Positions 19,358 to 29,600 of a stretch of 37,600 nucleotides of DNA are shown in pieces. The stretch's first letter is position 1. Each line of letters begins with the position of its first letter. The translations under genes and the position numbers were made by a program. Source of the stretch: Isochrysis galbana (taxonomy: Eukaryota > Haptophyta > Isochrysidales > Isochrysidaceae); the NCBI GenBank assembly GCA_018136815.1, contig CM030942.1, positions 3,817,938 through 3,855,537 of the forward strand, in the 5' to 3' direction. Below the pieces are notes generated by a model. It saw only the letters and a list, made by a program, of their open reading frames with translations. It searched no databases and was not told the DNA's origin.

Positions 19358-21255
19358 CTAGATGATGACGGGCTCGTCGCGGTTGGTCTTGGGGCGGCGC
19401 TGCTTGGGATGCTTGACAACGTTCACGAAGCCGTTGGGCGACCACATCTGGCCCGGCGAGTCCTCCATGATGAGTTTGAAGGGCAGCGAATCCTGGGGGA
19501 TGGTCTTCTTGGCGGCCTGGCGCTTGGCCTCGTGCTTCTCGCCAGCCTTGGTGAGCACGGCCTTCATCGCGTCATCGCCCCACAAGCCCGCGTTCTTCGA
19601 GCAGTCCAGCCGCATGAGCTTGGTGTTGGTCTCCAGCATGCTGGCGAGTGCCTGGACGCCCTCCTTCATCATGCCGTTGTCTCCCAGATTGATATTTGTG
19701 AGGTTGGTATTGGTCTTGAGCGCGTCAGCGATGGCGCCAACGCCTGCATGATATGGCCGGCGTGGCACATTGTTGGAAACAAGGGGCCCTGGTCTGGTGA
19801 TGACATGCAAATATATGGAGCTGCCGCCGATAGGCGCAATGCTAAAAGTGCGTGAGCTTCGCGCACCCTCTGGTCCGAGGTGGTTGTAGTGCAGCTTGAG
19901 GTTCATCAGCGGGATGTTCGCCTTCAGCGCCGCGGCAATGGCCTTGCCACCCGGTACGCCGATCTGCGCCTGCTGCAGGTCGAGGGACTTGAGCACTGTG
20001 TTGGTGGCGAGCGCCTTGCCGATGAGCACGCCGGCGTCTTCAAACAGCTCATTCACGAATAGGCTGCGCGGGCCGCAACAAGCAGCAAAGGTCAGAAGTG
20101 AAAGATGCGAGCCGAGAGGGCTCTCTGCAGCCCGTGTGCTGAGACCTGCCTTCTCCCTCGCTCTCCCTCCCTACCATTTGGGCCGCGGCCGGATTTCCCG
20201 CCAAGGGCGTGTCTTTTTTTGTCGCGGGCGATTATGTAACGCGATGTCGTGCACCCGGTCGTGCACCCTCCTCCCTCCGCTCCTTGCCTCTCCAGAACGT
20301 TGCTCAGTCCTCGCAGTTGTGGACGACAGCATGGCCGACCGCTCGTCCTCCCCTCTTGGGCTGCCGTGCTCACAGCGATGCCACCCCGGTTGCATGTGAG
20401 ATGGTGTCCCCTCGCACCCCCGCAGACGCCGACCCTCCGGTCGGCAACACATCCGCTTCGGCGGGATGGAGGCATTCGTTTTGAAGGTGAGGTGTGTTGG
20501 GGCCACTGTGTCGTCCTCCCCTCGCTGTTGTACCCTCTGCCCTTGCTGCTCAATGTGGTCCATGGGAAAGCCGTGGTTGGTGCCGTTGTGGGCGATGCCG
20601 ACCCGCCGGCTCTCACGACGCGCCTGCTCTCCCGTTCCCGACGGACAGTCGCACCATAGCGCATGCCAGCTCTAGTCAAGGACAGGTGTACTGGCACCAC
20701 CAGGTACATCCTTGCTCCCTCCATCTCCGCCCTCCCCTCGCACTCTCTTGCTATTCGCAGTGGGTGGTGCCATGGTGGGCGACCCCGTCCAATCGCCCGC
20801 CCTCTCCGCAGCAGCTAGCTCGTGATGCACGCCTCTTGGTTTGAGGTGACGAGCACGAGATCGCACCCTCCCCTCCACACTCCCTTCCCTTTCATCCCTT
20901 CCCCCCTTCCCCTTCCCTCCCCAGGTGCTCGCTCGAGTGTGATGCACTTAGATCGAATACGCGGGGGCGCGAATACCCAATGCCAGCCCCCCTCCCCCTC
21001 CCCTCCCCTTCCCACGCCCAACCAGTCTTACTCGAGCGTGATGCACGTCTTATTGTTGGAGATCACGTAGGCGAGCGCAGCTCCGTCTTCGGGGCCGAGG
21101 ACCTTCCACCCCCAGTCGAGCTGCTTGGCGGAGAGTGCGTCGGCCTCGGCGGTCTGCACCTTTGCGAAGAAGCGCGCCAGGTCCTCCTTCGACCCGGGCA
21201 CGTAAGTCTTCTCGTCGTCCTCCATCGCGCCGGGAGTCTTGATCTCCTCCGCCAT
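19358..21255 (-). CDS. Leucine-rich repeat protein (RNI-like), three exons
   Basis: Exons 21255-21032, 20063-19867 and 19743-19358 splice with GT-AG introns of 968 and 123 bp to 268 residues (ATG 21255, stop TAG 19360-19358). The first junction (phase 2) restores ITLDLFVNELFEDAG and the second restores LGPEGVGAIADALK, both continuous LRR consensus, which is strong support. Domain order: acidic N-terminus (MAEEIKTPGAMEDDEKTY), a short helical region, about five LRRs of the ribonuclease-inhibitor kind (N-x-L...I..AL..N..L..LDL), then a basic tail with MWSPNGFVNVVKHPKQRR. The scale and layout recall tropomodulin-like or small cytoplasmic RNI proteins; no enzyme domain is present. Retaining intron 2 keeps the frame (41 extra codons). 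Upstream of the ATG lies the G/C homopolymer tract. Confidence 0.8.
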
Positions 21256-21411
21256 GGCTCCCCCCCTTGTCTCTCTCTCTCTCCCCCACGCGCTGGGTGT
21301 GGCTGGCGGCGCTCGCTCGAGGGCGTGAGGTGTGGGGGGGTCGAGAAGAGAAAAGAGTGCGCGTGTGGTGAGATGAATGTGGGGTGGGGTGGGTGGGTGG
21401 CGCAAGTGCGC

Positions 21412-21705
21412 GGGAGGAAGAAGGGGAGGGGGGGGGGGGGCGGCGGCGGCGGGGGGGAGGAGGAGTTTGGGGAGGGCGGGGGGGGGGAAGGGGGGGAGGG
21501 GGGGGAAGGGGGGAAGGGGGGCCACCCGCGAGATCGGCCGAGCGCGGCGGGGGGCCGCCCCCCCCCCCCCCCCACCGCCACGCGGGCGGCAAGGGGAAGG
21601 CCCCCCTCCCCCCCCGCGCCGCTCCCCCCCCCCCGGCCCCCCCCCCGCCCCGCCCCCCCCCCCGGGAGCGAGCTCCCCCCCACGAGGGTGGGGGGGGGGA
21701 CCTCG
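21412..21705. repeat. G-run block followed by C-run block
   Basis: 21420-21550 is dominated by runs of 5-12 G and 21557-21700 by runs of 5-15 C. The two blocks can pair as a long hairpin and each strand has G-quadruplex potential. It begins about 160 bp upstream of the LRR gene ATG. All long Pro/Gly frames here are artefacts of composition. Confidence 0.85.
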
Positions 21706-21984
21706 CACAAGTTCTTTTTTCAGCAGTGGGGCTGCCGCCACGCACAGGAACACTACGAACGACCCACACAACCAGCAGCACACCTGTCTGAGTGGAGTTC
21801 TTCAATTGTCTGTTGCAGACGTGTCAGCTCTACTGCCGGGGCGGCAACGTCGTCGTTTATCCCGTCGCTAGAGTGCGCCAGCCGATCGATGTGACCTCTT
21901 GTCTACACAACGTTGCTATCTGTCACTGGTAGGGCGGTCAAACAGGGGCTTTTTAATTTTTAACTTTTAACCCTACTTGGGAGA

Positions 21985-22185
21985 TACAACGATACAGCAT
22001 ACAGCATACTGTATCTGGAGAACGGGCCGGATACAGCCGTATCTACCGTATCTGGGGCGCCAACTGGCGTCCGTGCCCCTATTCCGTATCTACCGTATCT
22101 AGCTAGAAGAAAGCCGAGATACAGCCGTATCCACCGTATCTCGGGGAGTCGTGGGCCGTATCGCCGTATCCGTATCTAGGCCGGT
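21985..22185. repeat. Subterminal CCGTATC repeats
   Basis: About nine copies of CCGTATC, often paired as CCGTATCTACCGTATCT, plus inverted GATACAG units, are packed just inside the left transposon end. Clustered subterminal repeats are commonly transposase-binding sites. No matching cluster is seen at the right end. Confidence 0.65.
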
Positions 22186-22599
22186 CACTCACGCTTTTTA
22201 ACCACTATTTTCCACCCCTCCTGGGTGTCCAAGGATTCCCTAGGGACCCCCCTTACCTGCCCCCCCCAGACCCCCTCCCCCCCCCGCGAACCCCCTCTAC
22301 CCCACGAAAATCCATGGCGTCGGTGTGTCGCAGTCGCGAATCGACACTCGTTAGGCTTCGCTCTTCTCTTCGTCGTTCGGCATTTATTTATCGTTATAAT
22401 TCTCTCGCTCTCGTTCTCGGTCAAAAGCTTCGCTTGGACGCATAAGATCTTGGGTTGTGGAGCGCCCTCTCTCTTTCCCTCGAAGAGAAGGGAATTTCCC
22501 CACCTTTCTTCCGCTCCTAGGCGCCTCGCAAATAGGTTTAATTCGCTATCTTCTGTGGAATCAAGCGCGCGCTTGATCGTGGGGCAAGTCTCAGCGGGG

Positions 22600-22720
22600 C
22601 TAGGGCATGTTCCGCGTATCTTCGGAAGTCCCCCCCGAGTTTGAGTTTGTCCATGGCTAGATGGTAGAAGCCCCAATTTACTCTATCGAAGGCCTTCTCC
22701 CAATCCAGGGCTAGCATGAG
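22600..22720 (-). pseudogene. LINE reverse transcriptase fragment
   Basis: The minus strand reads LALDWEKAFDRVNWGFYHLA then MDKLKLGG. This is the conserved non-LTR reverse-transcriptase block that has the first catalytic Asp within D-x-E-K-A-F-D-R-V. Neither side continues in the same frame with RT motifs (for example no YADD), so only a short relic is present. Confidence 0.7.
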
Positions 22721-22944
22721 AGAGAACGAGAGAGACAGCACCGGGCATACGTACGAATGGCAATGGGGGAAAGGAAGGTGAGGCAGTGGGAAGCGGAGGC
22801 TTGGTGAGGCTGAGCTGAGGCGAGAGGCAAAGGAATGGCGAGGGAAGGCAGGCTGACCGCGCTCGTCACCACAAAGGCGAGCCATGCTCATCCCATGGGT
22901 CAGAGCGGGTTGATGAGTGAGACGGGCGTGTGCACCATGCGCAT

Positions 22945-23251
22945 AAATAAAATTGTTAATGCTATATCCTAGCCAACCCCACTAGCTAATTGGACACAAC
23001 TTTTCAGCCCCGGACTCCCGCCATGCCTGACGAGCCAGGTGTCCGCGTGGTACTGGGGGGAGAGGGCATTGCCTCCCCCCTCGGTATTTGTCCTTCCCCC
23101 AGTGCATGCACCGGCCCTGCGCACCCCAGCGCGTCCTCTCCTCGAGGCCACGCTGGGGGAAAACCCCTTTCGGGTAAAACAACGCAGGGGGGGGGGGGGG
23201 CACTCGTGAGTTTAGGGGTCCAGAGCACTAATCTCCCTCGCCCGAGCGAGT
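22945..23251 (-). repeat. Short interspersed repeat, copy 3, head-truncated
   Basis: It matches copies 1 and 2 from the tail (CCTAGCCAACCCCACTAGC) through GACACAACTTTTCAG, CCCTTTCGGG and the poly-G tract to CGAGCGAGT, and then the homology stops. The GC-rich head AGCCAGGAGGG is missing, the loss expected from incomplete reverse transcription of a SINE or LINE. It lies inside the 21930-25514 transposon. Confidence 0.65.
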
Positions 23252-23762
23252 CTCGCCATAGATGCTCCATTAGGCTGATATTAATTAGGTCCTGATATCA
23301 TGATATTAGGTCCTCTAGACCTGATGACCTGATGGCTTGATATAAGGTCATGACGAGGTCAGGCGACTATAAATATATTTGTGACAATTGACAATTGAAT
23401 TCTCTTGTAGTAGTAGTCGTACACTTGACGCGAAAAACAGCGGGGGCTCGCTCTCGTATGCCCGCCTACTGCCCGTCCTACGACGACTCTACAGACATCC
23501 AGTTAGAATCTAGAGCATGCCGAGAAGCTTGCGCTTGCAAGGCTCCGGCCCGTTAAACAGTACGTGTGGTGCAGATTGAAGGGCGCGAAAGGCGCACAGG
23601 GGCGGGCAGAGGAAGGAGGGAGCTAGGGCAGGGGGGTTGGGGTTCTTCCGTGAAGGCCCCCAAACGTCCCACTCTGGCAACTCATTTTCACGCTTGTGTT
23701 GAAACCGAACAAGTGAAGAAGCAGTAGCTTGTAAACATAAGTGACATGACAAGCATTATATG

Positions 23763-25123
23763 TTATGGATACGGCCCACCAGCCATGTACACTTCCAACG
23801 GAGGAGGCGCCAAGCCAAATCTACTACTGATTATACTACCATAGAGACAGGTGTGCATGTTTGTGAGCACGCATGCCACTTGCAAGTACTTTCCGACATC
23901 CCGTCGAAGGGTTTGCTGCGCCTTTGACACGTCAACCCATGGCCACAAACCGGCAATCTTACCGAAGCCCCATTCGACGCTGACCCGATAGGGTGCCATC
24001 ACCCTATTGAATTGTGCTTGCCACGGAAGTAAGACACCCCTGTACATGCGGTATAAGTATGCGGACTGAGGGTAGGCAGAATCACCAAAGAGGCAAAACG
24101 TCTTAGCAGCGGCAGCGCAAGTGACTTGCATGACTTGCAACAGGCCAGACACACGGCACACAAATGAATCATGGCGCGAACCGTGCACCGGGCCAAAAGG
24201 CCACGGCTGAATCCCGTTGGGGAAGCAAATGCCCTGAATCTTGACACCATGTGTGCGCTTGTGGCCTGAGTAATAGAATCTTTGCCCTCGAACCGGCCTC
24301 GCCGTCTGCCAGAGCTTGCCGTCCACAAATCCAATTAGGTTGCCCACTCCCGTGCCGGCCTCCTCAAAGACCTTCGCAAAGCGCGGGAACAATGGGGCAA
24401 AAGAAGACAAGCTTCGTGAATCTATGAGGTGTGGGAAGTGGTCATGTATGTACTCCACTACAGTCTGGTGAATCTCACATATTGCGGCCTCACTCCGACC
24501 ACACCCCCACATAAGCCTAGTGACGCTACCTGCGGTGCCAAGGAAGGAGAAGAAGGGCGTGGGAGTGTGAAGGATCAAGGGTGTCACATGTGCCGCGAAG
24601 GGCGCTCACCTGCCGTCTTGAAACGCCGGAGCGTGAGCAGCACTGCCTCCTCGGCGCTTGCCACATGCCTGCTTGGCGTCGAGAAGCCTGCGGGCAGATC
24701 GAGCGCAGCTATGAAGCGTGGCAAGTCCTCGAGGCGAACACCGAAGCGTGCGTAGACGTCGCGCACCACAATCCCATTGCCGCCACCTGCCTCCGCTGTC
24801 TCGCGCTCCAGACGCGCCAGCGACAGGCGCTCTGGCCCAATGCGCGAGCGTGTCGAGCGAAGAAGCGGCTCCGCCGCGAATGCAAGCATCGCCACCTCAT
24901 TGAGGCGGCTGTGCCGCTGCGCCTCACTGTACCGGCCCTGGCGCCGCAGCGACGCCTGCCGCAGGCGCCTCCTCATCCCCAGCAACATCGCCGCTGAGAG
25001 NNNNNNNNNNNNNNNNNNNNNNNNNNNNNNNNNNNNNNNNNNNNNNNNNNNNNNNNNNNNNNNNNNNNNNNNNNNNNNNNNNNNNNNNNNNNNNNNNNNN
25101 CCCATCATGCGCAGCACCGTCAT
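23763..25123 (-). CDS. DDE transposase (DDE_Tnp_4 / PIF-Harbinger type), two exons, interrupted by assembly gap
   Basis: Exon 1 runs from ATG 25123 (MTVLRMM) to 24610 and contains the 100-N gap. An 80-bp GT-AG intron (24609-24530) follows, and exon 2 is 24529-23763 (stop TAA). Splicing joins FKTAG to SVTRLMWGCGRSEAAICEI, which resembles the helix-turn-helix before the catalytic domain in this family. The DDE triad is visible: Asp in GFVDGK (about 24322), Asp in CLFGDSAYP (about 24082), Glu in VSVEWGFGKI (about 23974), with GHKRTHGVKIQG and GSRHDS between. It would cut and paste the flanking inverted-repeat element. No frameshift is seen outside the gap, so it may be recently active. The gap size, and therefore the frame across it, is not certain. 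Confidence 0.85.
25001..25100. other. Assembly gap (100 N)
   Basis: Exactly 100 unknown bases, probably a fixed-size placeholder. It falls within exon 1 of the transposase gene, so about the N-terminal 8-40 residues cannot be read. Confidence 1.
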
Positions 25124-25591
25124 TTTGACGCTTCGCGGCCTGCCGCGCACTGCATACGCGCGAGGGGCTGGCAGTAGATGCCAGCAGGGGCGAGGTGGAG
25201 GGCGTAGGCGACGCGGTGCGCCCGCGCAGGGTTTTGTACTGCTTGCCCGGGGGTAACCGTGCCCGGGGAACGCAGGCGCGCGTCGCACAGCGCGACCTGT
25301 GGTGCACTTTTGTGGTCGACGTCGATTTCGCACGAGCGCGAAAACGTTTTGGGGTCTGTGTGTTGAATGGCGTCGAAAATGTGCATATTTCTCATTAGAT
25401 TCTGCCTAATATACCCATTTCCAGTAGCATATCCTAAGATCTCGCGATAAAACCTCAATCTTGACTTAGTGAATTTTCACCCTTAGAAGTTAAAAGCCCT
25501 GTTTGACCGCCCTATCTCTATTGGTATTTGTGTCTATATCTACATCTAGTATCTATGCCCTATCCCTATCTCCTATCTCTCGTGTGCCGCG

Positions 25592-26101
25592 CCTAGTTGG
25601 GCTGTCAGTCCGTAAGCTTACGGTGGTTTTGAGCTTACACTTACATCAGTACTTACATTAGTACTAATATCAGCTTACACTTACACCCCTATTGTAACTT
25701 CTAGTATCGCTATTATTATACTTATACTTACGGGGGGTGTTCAGCGTGCAGCGCGTGGCGCGCGCGCAAAGGGGAGGGCAGCGCAAACAAACAAACAAAC
25801 AGAGACAGAGAGCACGAGTTGGCAGGTGCATGTGAAGAGGCCAAGAGGCCAAGAGGCCAAGGTGGTGGGGGGTGGGCAGCGAGCAGGAGAGATAGGCGGG
25901 GGGAGGGAGCGGGCTGGCGCGCCTCTGCGCCTCTGCGCTTGTTCGCGGGGGCTCGTTATTTCCCGCTCCGGAGTTTTGTTTTCAGTTTTATTTTTCAACT
26001 GGCAGCCTAGCTAGGAACTAGAACTAACATCAGTATATCAGCTCCTGGGGAGCTAATACTAATGCATTAGTACTAATATCAGTACTTACAGCCCAACTAG
26101 G
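25592..26101. mobile_element. hAT-like non-autonomous element (MITE)
   Basis: It starts with CCTAGTTGGGCTGT (25592-25605) and ends with the exact reverse complement ACAGCCCAACTAGG (26088-26101). It is flanked on both sides by the identical 8-mer GTGCCGCG (25584-25591 and 26102-26109). A perfect 14-bp inverted repeat with a perfect 8-bp target duplication fits hAT-superfamily transposition. The 510-bp interior has subterminal TTAGTACTAATATCAG and GCTTACAC repeats and no transposase, so it depends on an enzyme elsewhere. It lies about 590 bp upstream of the NLR start codon. Confidence 0.8.
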
Positions 26102-26329
26102 GTGCCGCGCGCGCCCGCAGCGCCCGCGCGGGCGCTGCGCTGGCTGCTGGCGAGCTGCTGCAAACACGGCGGCCAAATTGGAGGGGGTTTGAAACACGGC
26201 AAAACACGGCTGTGTTTGGGTTTTTTAGAAACACGGCAAACACGTGTTTCCCAGCTAGGGCGGCCTCGCGCGCCCCTTTCCCCCTCCTTTGTTTTACGAG
26301 TAGTGAGTGAGCGCGGCCCCCTTCTCGCG

Positions 26330-26691
26330 CCTTCCTCCGCCCGCGGCGAGCGGTTGGGGAGGGGAGGGGGGCCCCTCTCCATTGGGGGGGGGGGGGGAGG
26401 CGCGCGGGGCGGGCGGCGGGGGGACCCGCGCGCGCGCCGCCCCCCCCGCGCCCGCCCGCCCGTCGGTCCCACCACCGCTCTCGCCGCGTCCGCGCCACGC
26501 CGCGCGCGTCTCCCCCCCCCCCCCCGCCCTCGCCCCGCCCCACCCCCGCCCCCTCTCCTTTTCTTTGGAGAGTCTCGAGAGCCGCAGAGAGGACATCATC
26601 TTCGGGGAATATTTCGCCATCTGTTCCATCTCTCTCTCCGTTGTCCTCTCTCTCTCTCTCTCTTCCTCTCCCTCCCTCTCCCTCCCTCCCA
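26330..26691. promoter_or_regulatory. GC-homopolymer and CT-rich leader upstream of the NLR gene
   Basis: 26340-26550 alternates G and C homopolymers and includes GCGCGC palindromes able to fold into hairpins. 26620-26691 is a CT-rich tract ending at ATG 26692. The position suggests a promoter/5' UTR, but no TATA or other box was identified, so the regulatory role is inferred only from location. Confidence 0.3.
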
Positions 26692-29600
26692 ATGCCCTTG
26701 CCCCCTCCCCCTCAGCGCGTCCTCCGCCTGCCCGACGGCAGCGCCCTCGCGCTTCCCTCCCGCCTCCCTCCCGCCTCTCCCTCCTCCCCTTGTGTTCTCC
26801 CCTTCCTCCACTCCCCTTCTCGAGGGAGGGCCACCCTCCGGCCCTTCCTCAGGAGGAGGGGAGGGGGGCACTGTGCCTCCAAGAAGGGGCCAGAGAGAGA
26901 GCTGGTAGATCAAGACCAGGCGAGCAGCAAGCAGACCGACCAAGCCGCAACCATCGACCTCGGGCCGCCTGAGCGCACTCCGCCCGCCCCCATCGCCGCC
27001 GACCGCCAGAGCGCCACCGCCGAGGGATCGAGTGGGCTCAACGCGCTGCTCACAGCTGCCGCCGGCAGAGAGGAGCTGTCGGCTTCGGATCGGGCGGGCC
27101 ATACAGCGACCCCGAGGCACGAAGCGGCTGCCCGCACCGCCACGGGAGCCTCTGTTCGGAGCGACACACCAGCTTTGCAGGACTCCGCAGCCACGGCTCC
27201 CGCGATCAAGGGTGATGGCATTCAACCGCAGAACGACTCGATCCTGCGCGTCTTGTCCCGCTTCGACGAGGAGCTGCTTGAGGTTCTCGAGGCTGGCACC
27301 ATCCGCATTCTGTCGAGCGAGTGGCTCGCACGGCAGCCGAACGGTCGCCTGATCGAGAGGATGCAAGACCTGGTGGCTCGTGAGCGCCACGGCGAGCGGC
27401 CCTTCCTTGAACCCAAGGCGGCGGCTGATCTCGTGCTACAGCGCAGGCGAGCTCTCGGTGTGCTGTCCTATCCTTGGCTCTCGGCAGACCACCCAGATCC
27501 CACGGGGGACCGGATGCGTGCGGTCAAGCAGGCGCTCGAACGCCACTCTCATATCACTGGGCTCTTCTGGGACTATGCCTCGCTTCCACAGAAGCCGAGA
27601 TCTAACGATGAGGAAAAGGTGTTCAGCGTTGGGCTCAGCAAGATGAGCGACCTGTATGCCTCGGCGGTTGGCACGACGGTGCTTAAGAGCACCTTCATCC
27701 CCGAGTGCCCGTCCGAGTTGCAAGGCGTCTTTCGCCTCGAGGGCGCTCGTGGTCAGGAGGCTGAAGTTCGCTCAACCGTGCAGGGCTGCATCCCGCCTTA
27801 CACGGTGATGCGGTTCAAGGATATGAACAACGGTATAGTGCACGTTCTTCTCGACACTCCGCCATCGCAAGCTGGCGCAGAGACCTTGGCTCAGTCGCTT
27901 ATGGGCAAGGTGTGCGATCGCGCCTTCCCCGCCTACAACGCGCGCCTGTACGACGATCGCGGCTGGTGCTTCTTTGAGAGCGTGGTGAGCTCCGAGCTCC
28001 TCGGCCGGCTCAACCCCAAGGTTCGGGCCGCAATTGCAAATCTTCCATCGAAGGTCATCGAGGTTGAAGCTGACGGCAGGACCAAGGCTGTCATTGATTG
28101 GCTCACCGGCGACTTTGCGGCTGAGATCGCGCGCAAGACGTTCACCGGCAAGGGCGACGCTGAGCGGGTCACCAAGTTGTACTTCGAGTACTTTGAGCGG
28201 ATTGCAAGGGGAGTGGCGAGCACGCTCCACATGTCTGTGGAAGAGGAGCACGGCGCACAGACTCCCTTCCCACCGCTGCCAGTACTGCCTGAGCTGCAAT
28301 CGCCATCGTTCCGCCTGAAGAGGGGGCAGTACGTTCTATGTCGCGATGCGCCCGCGAGCCAGCCGGCGGTGGGGACACCTGAGCCCCTGCCCCACCTCGT
28401 TCCGCGTTTGCAATGGGTGGCTGATGACGCAGAGGATGTTTGTCGCCTAGGCATCCACGGCGCCTCGACGGCTGTAGACATCAACCGACTGGACCACCGC
28501 GCCTTGCCATGGCTTCGACCGGCTCAGCATCACGGCCATACGCCTGTCTCGGAAAGCACCTTCAAGAGGCTGGTGGCCGCCTTGGACGCTACTGCCAAGG
28601 GAGGGAGGGAGGGAGGGAGGGAGGGAGTGAGAGGGAGAGAGGGAGGGAGAGAGAGAGGGAGAGAGGGAGAGCGAGAAGTTGCCGTGGACACAGACGATGG
28701 TCACTCCACTGAGGCGCACGCCATTGAGATACCGCCCGCTGTGGATGCGCCGAGGGACGAGCTCCAGGTTGTCAATGCCATCTGTGCGGCAGCCGTTGCT
28801 CTTGCCGAGCTGAACCGCCTTGCGGATCTGCTGAAGCACTCGGAAGAGCTAACGCCCGACGGCAGAGGTTCTCAGGAGCAAATGAATGCCGAGCGCCGAA
28901 TTCATAGGAAAATACTTGAGCCGGAGCGGCAAAATGTTATGGCTGACTTCACCGTGCGCATCCGCAACGCTAGAGATCGCACAATGGCGCTTGCCACACC
29001 GACGCTGGATTTGGGCACAGAGCAACCCACTGCATCGGATCTGGACGATGCCCGGGCAGCGATGGTCGAGGCCATGGCGAATGCTTTCCAAGTCCTAGGC
29101 AGAGCCGGACGCGAGGCCATAGCGGATGTGTTCCAAATCATAGGCGAAGCCGGACGCCGACAGTATGCGACTCAGCAACGCCTGCTGGTGCGAGTTGATG
29201 ACGAGTGGGCTGAAGCTGAGGTCATAGGGCACGATGCGTTGGAGCACCTCGTCCGAATGACAGATGAGTCGCAGAGGCGTGTGCTCCTCGACCCGTGGAA
29301 TCACGCGCCCCTCGAGCTGCCGCTTGCCACGTTTGACAAGCTGCGTGCTTGGTGGATGGATGTGCTGGCCGCTCAGCACTCCAGCATCGTCGACGTCATC
29401 TCTGGCCGGCGGCTCGATGTGCTAGATCAGTGTGTCTCGATCACCATCGATGGCATTGATGCCGGCTCCACCCAAGGGACGGGTGGCTTGCAGCAGTGGG
29501 TCCTCTGTGAGCACGCGCGCCTGTGCGACGCGACGCGTGATGCCGTAGATCCCGCGTGCCTCCTCATCACCGCCGGCCCCGCGGCGGGCAAGACGACGCT

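Larger units (their letters stand above)
21930..25514 (-). mobile_element. PIF/Harbinger-like DNA transposon with nested insertions
   Basis: The ends are inverted: GGGCGGTCAAACAGGGGC on the left (21932) and, reverse-complemented, GGGCGGTCAAACAGGGC on the right (25512). Both continue into CTTTTTAA/CTTTTAA, AACTT and ...GGG-containing sequence. TA flanks both ends (21930-21931 and 25513-25514), either a TA target duplication or part of a longer inverted repeat. Inside, on the minus strand, is a DDE transposase (25123-23763). Also inside are a block of CCGTATC repeats, a LINE reverse-transcriptase fragment and a copy of the short interspersed repeat, so the element has been a landing site. The 100-N gap lies within exon 1 of the transposase. 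PIF/Harbinger elements usually duplicate 3 bp (TWA), so the TA flank is atypical. Confidence 0.7.

Noticed and set aside
20092..20724. 210-codon minus-strand frame between LRR exons 1 and 2
   Set aside because: It lies in the intron whose removal restores LRR consensus in phase; its sequence is basic and low complexity, with no motif.
21028..21805. Long Pro/Gly/Arg-rich minus-strand frames over the homopolymer block
   Set aside because: They come from G and C runs in all three frames; only the part from ATG 21255 is supported by splicing into LRR exons.
26086..26690. Several overlapping Gly/Pro/Arg frames on both strands before the NLR gene
   Set aside because: Composition artefacts of GC homopolymers and the CT tract, with no conserved-looking block.
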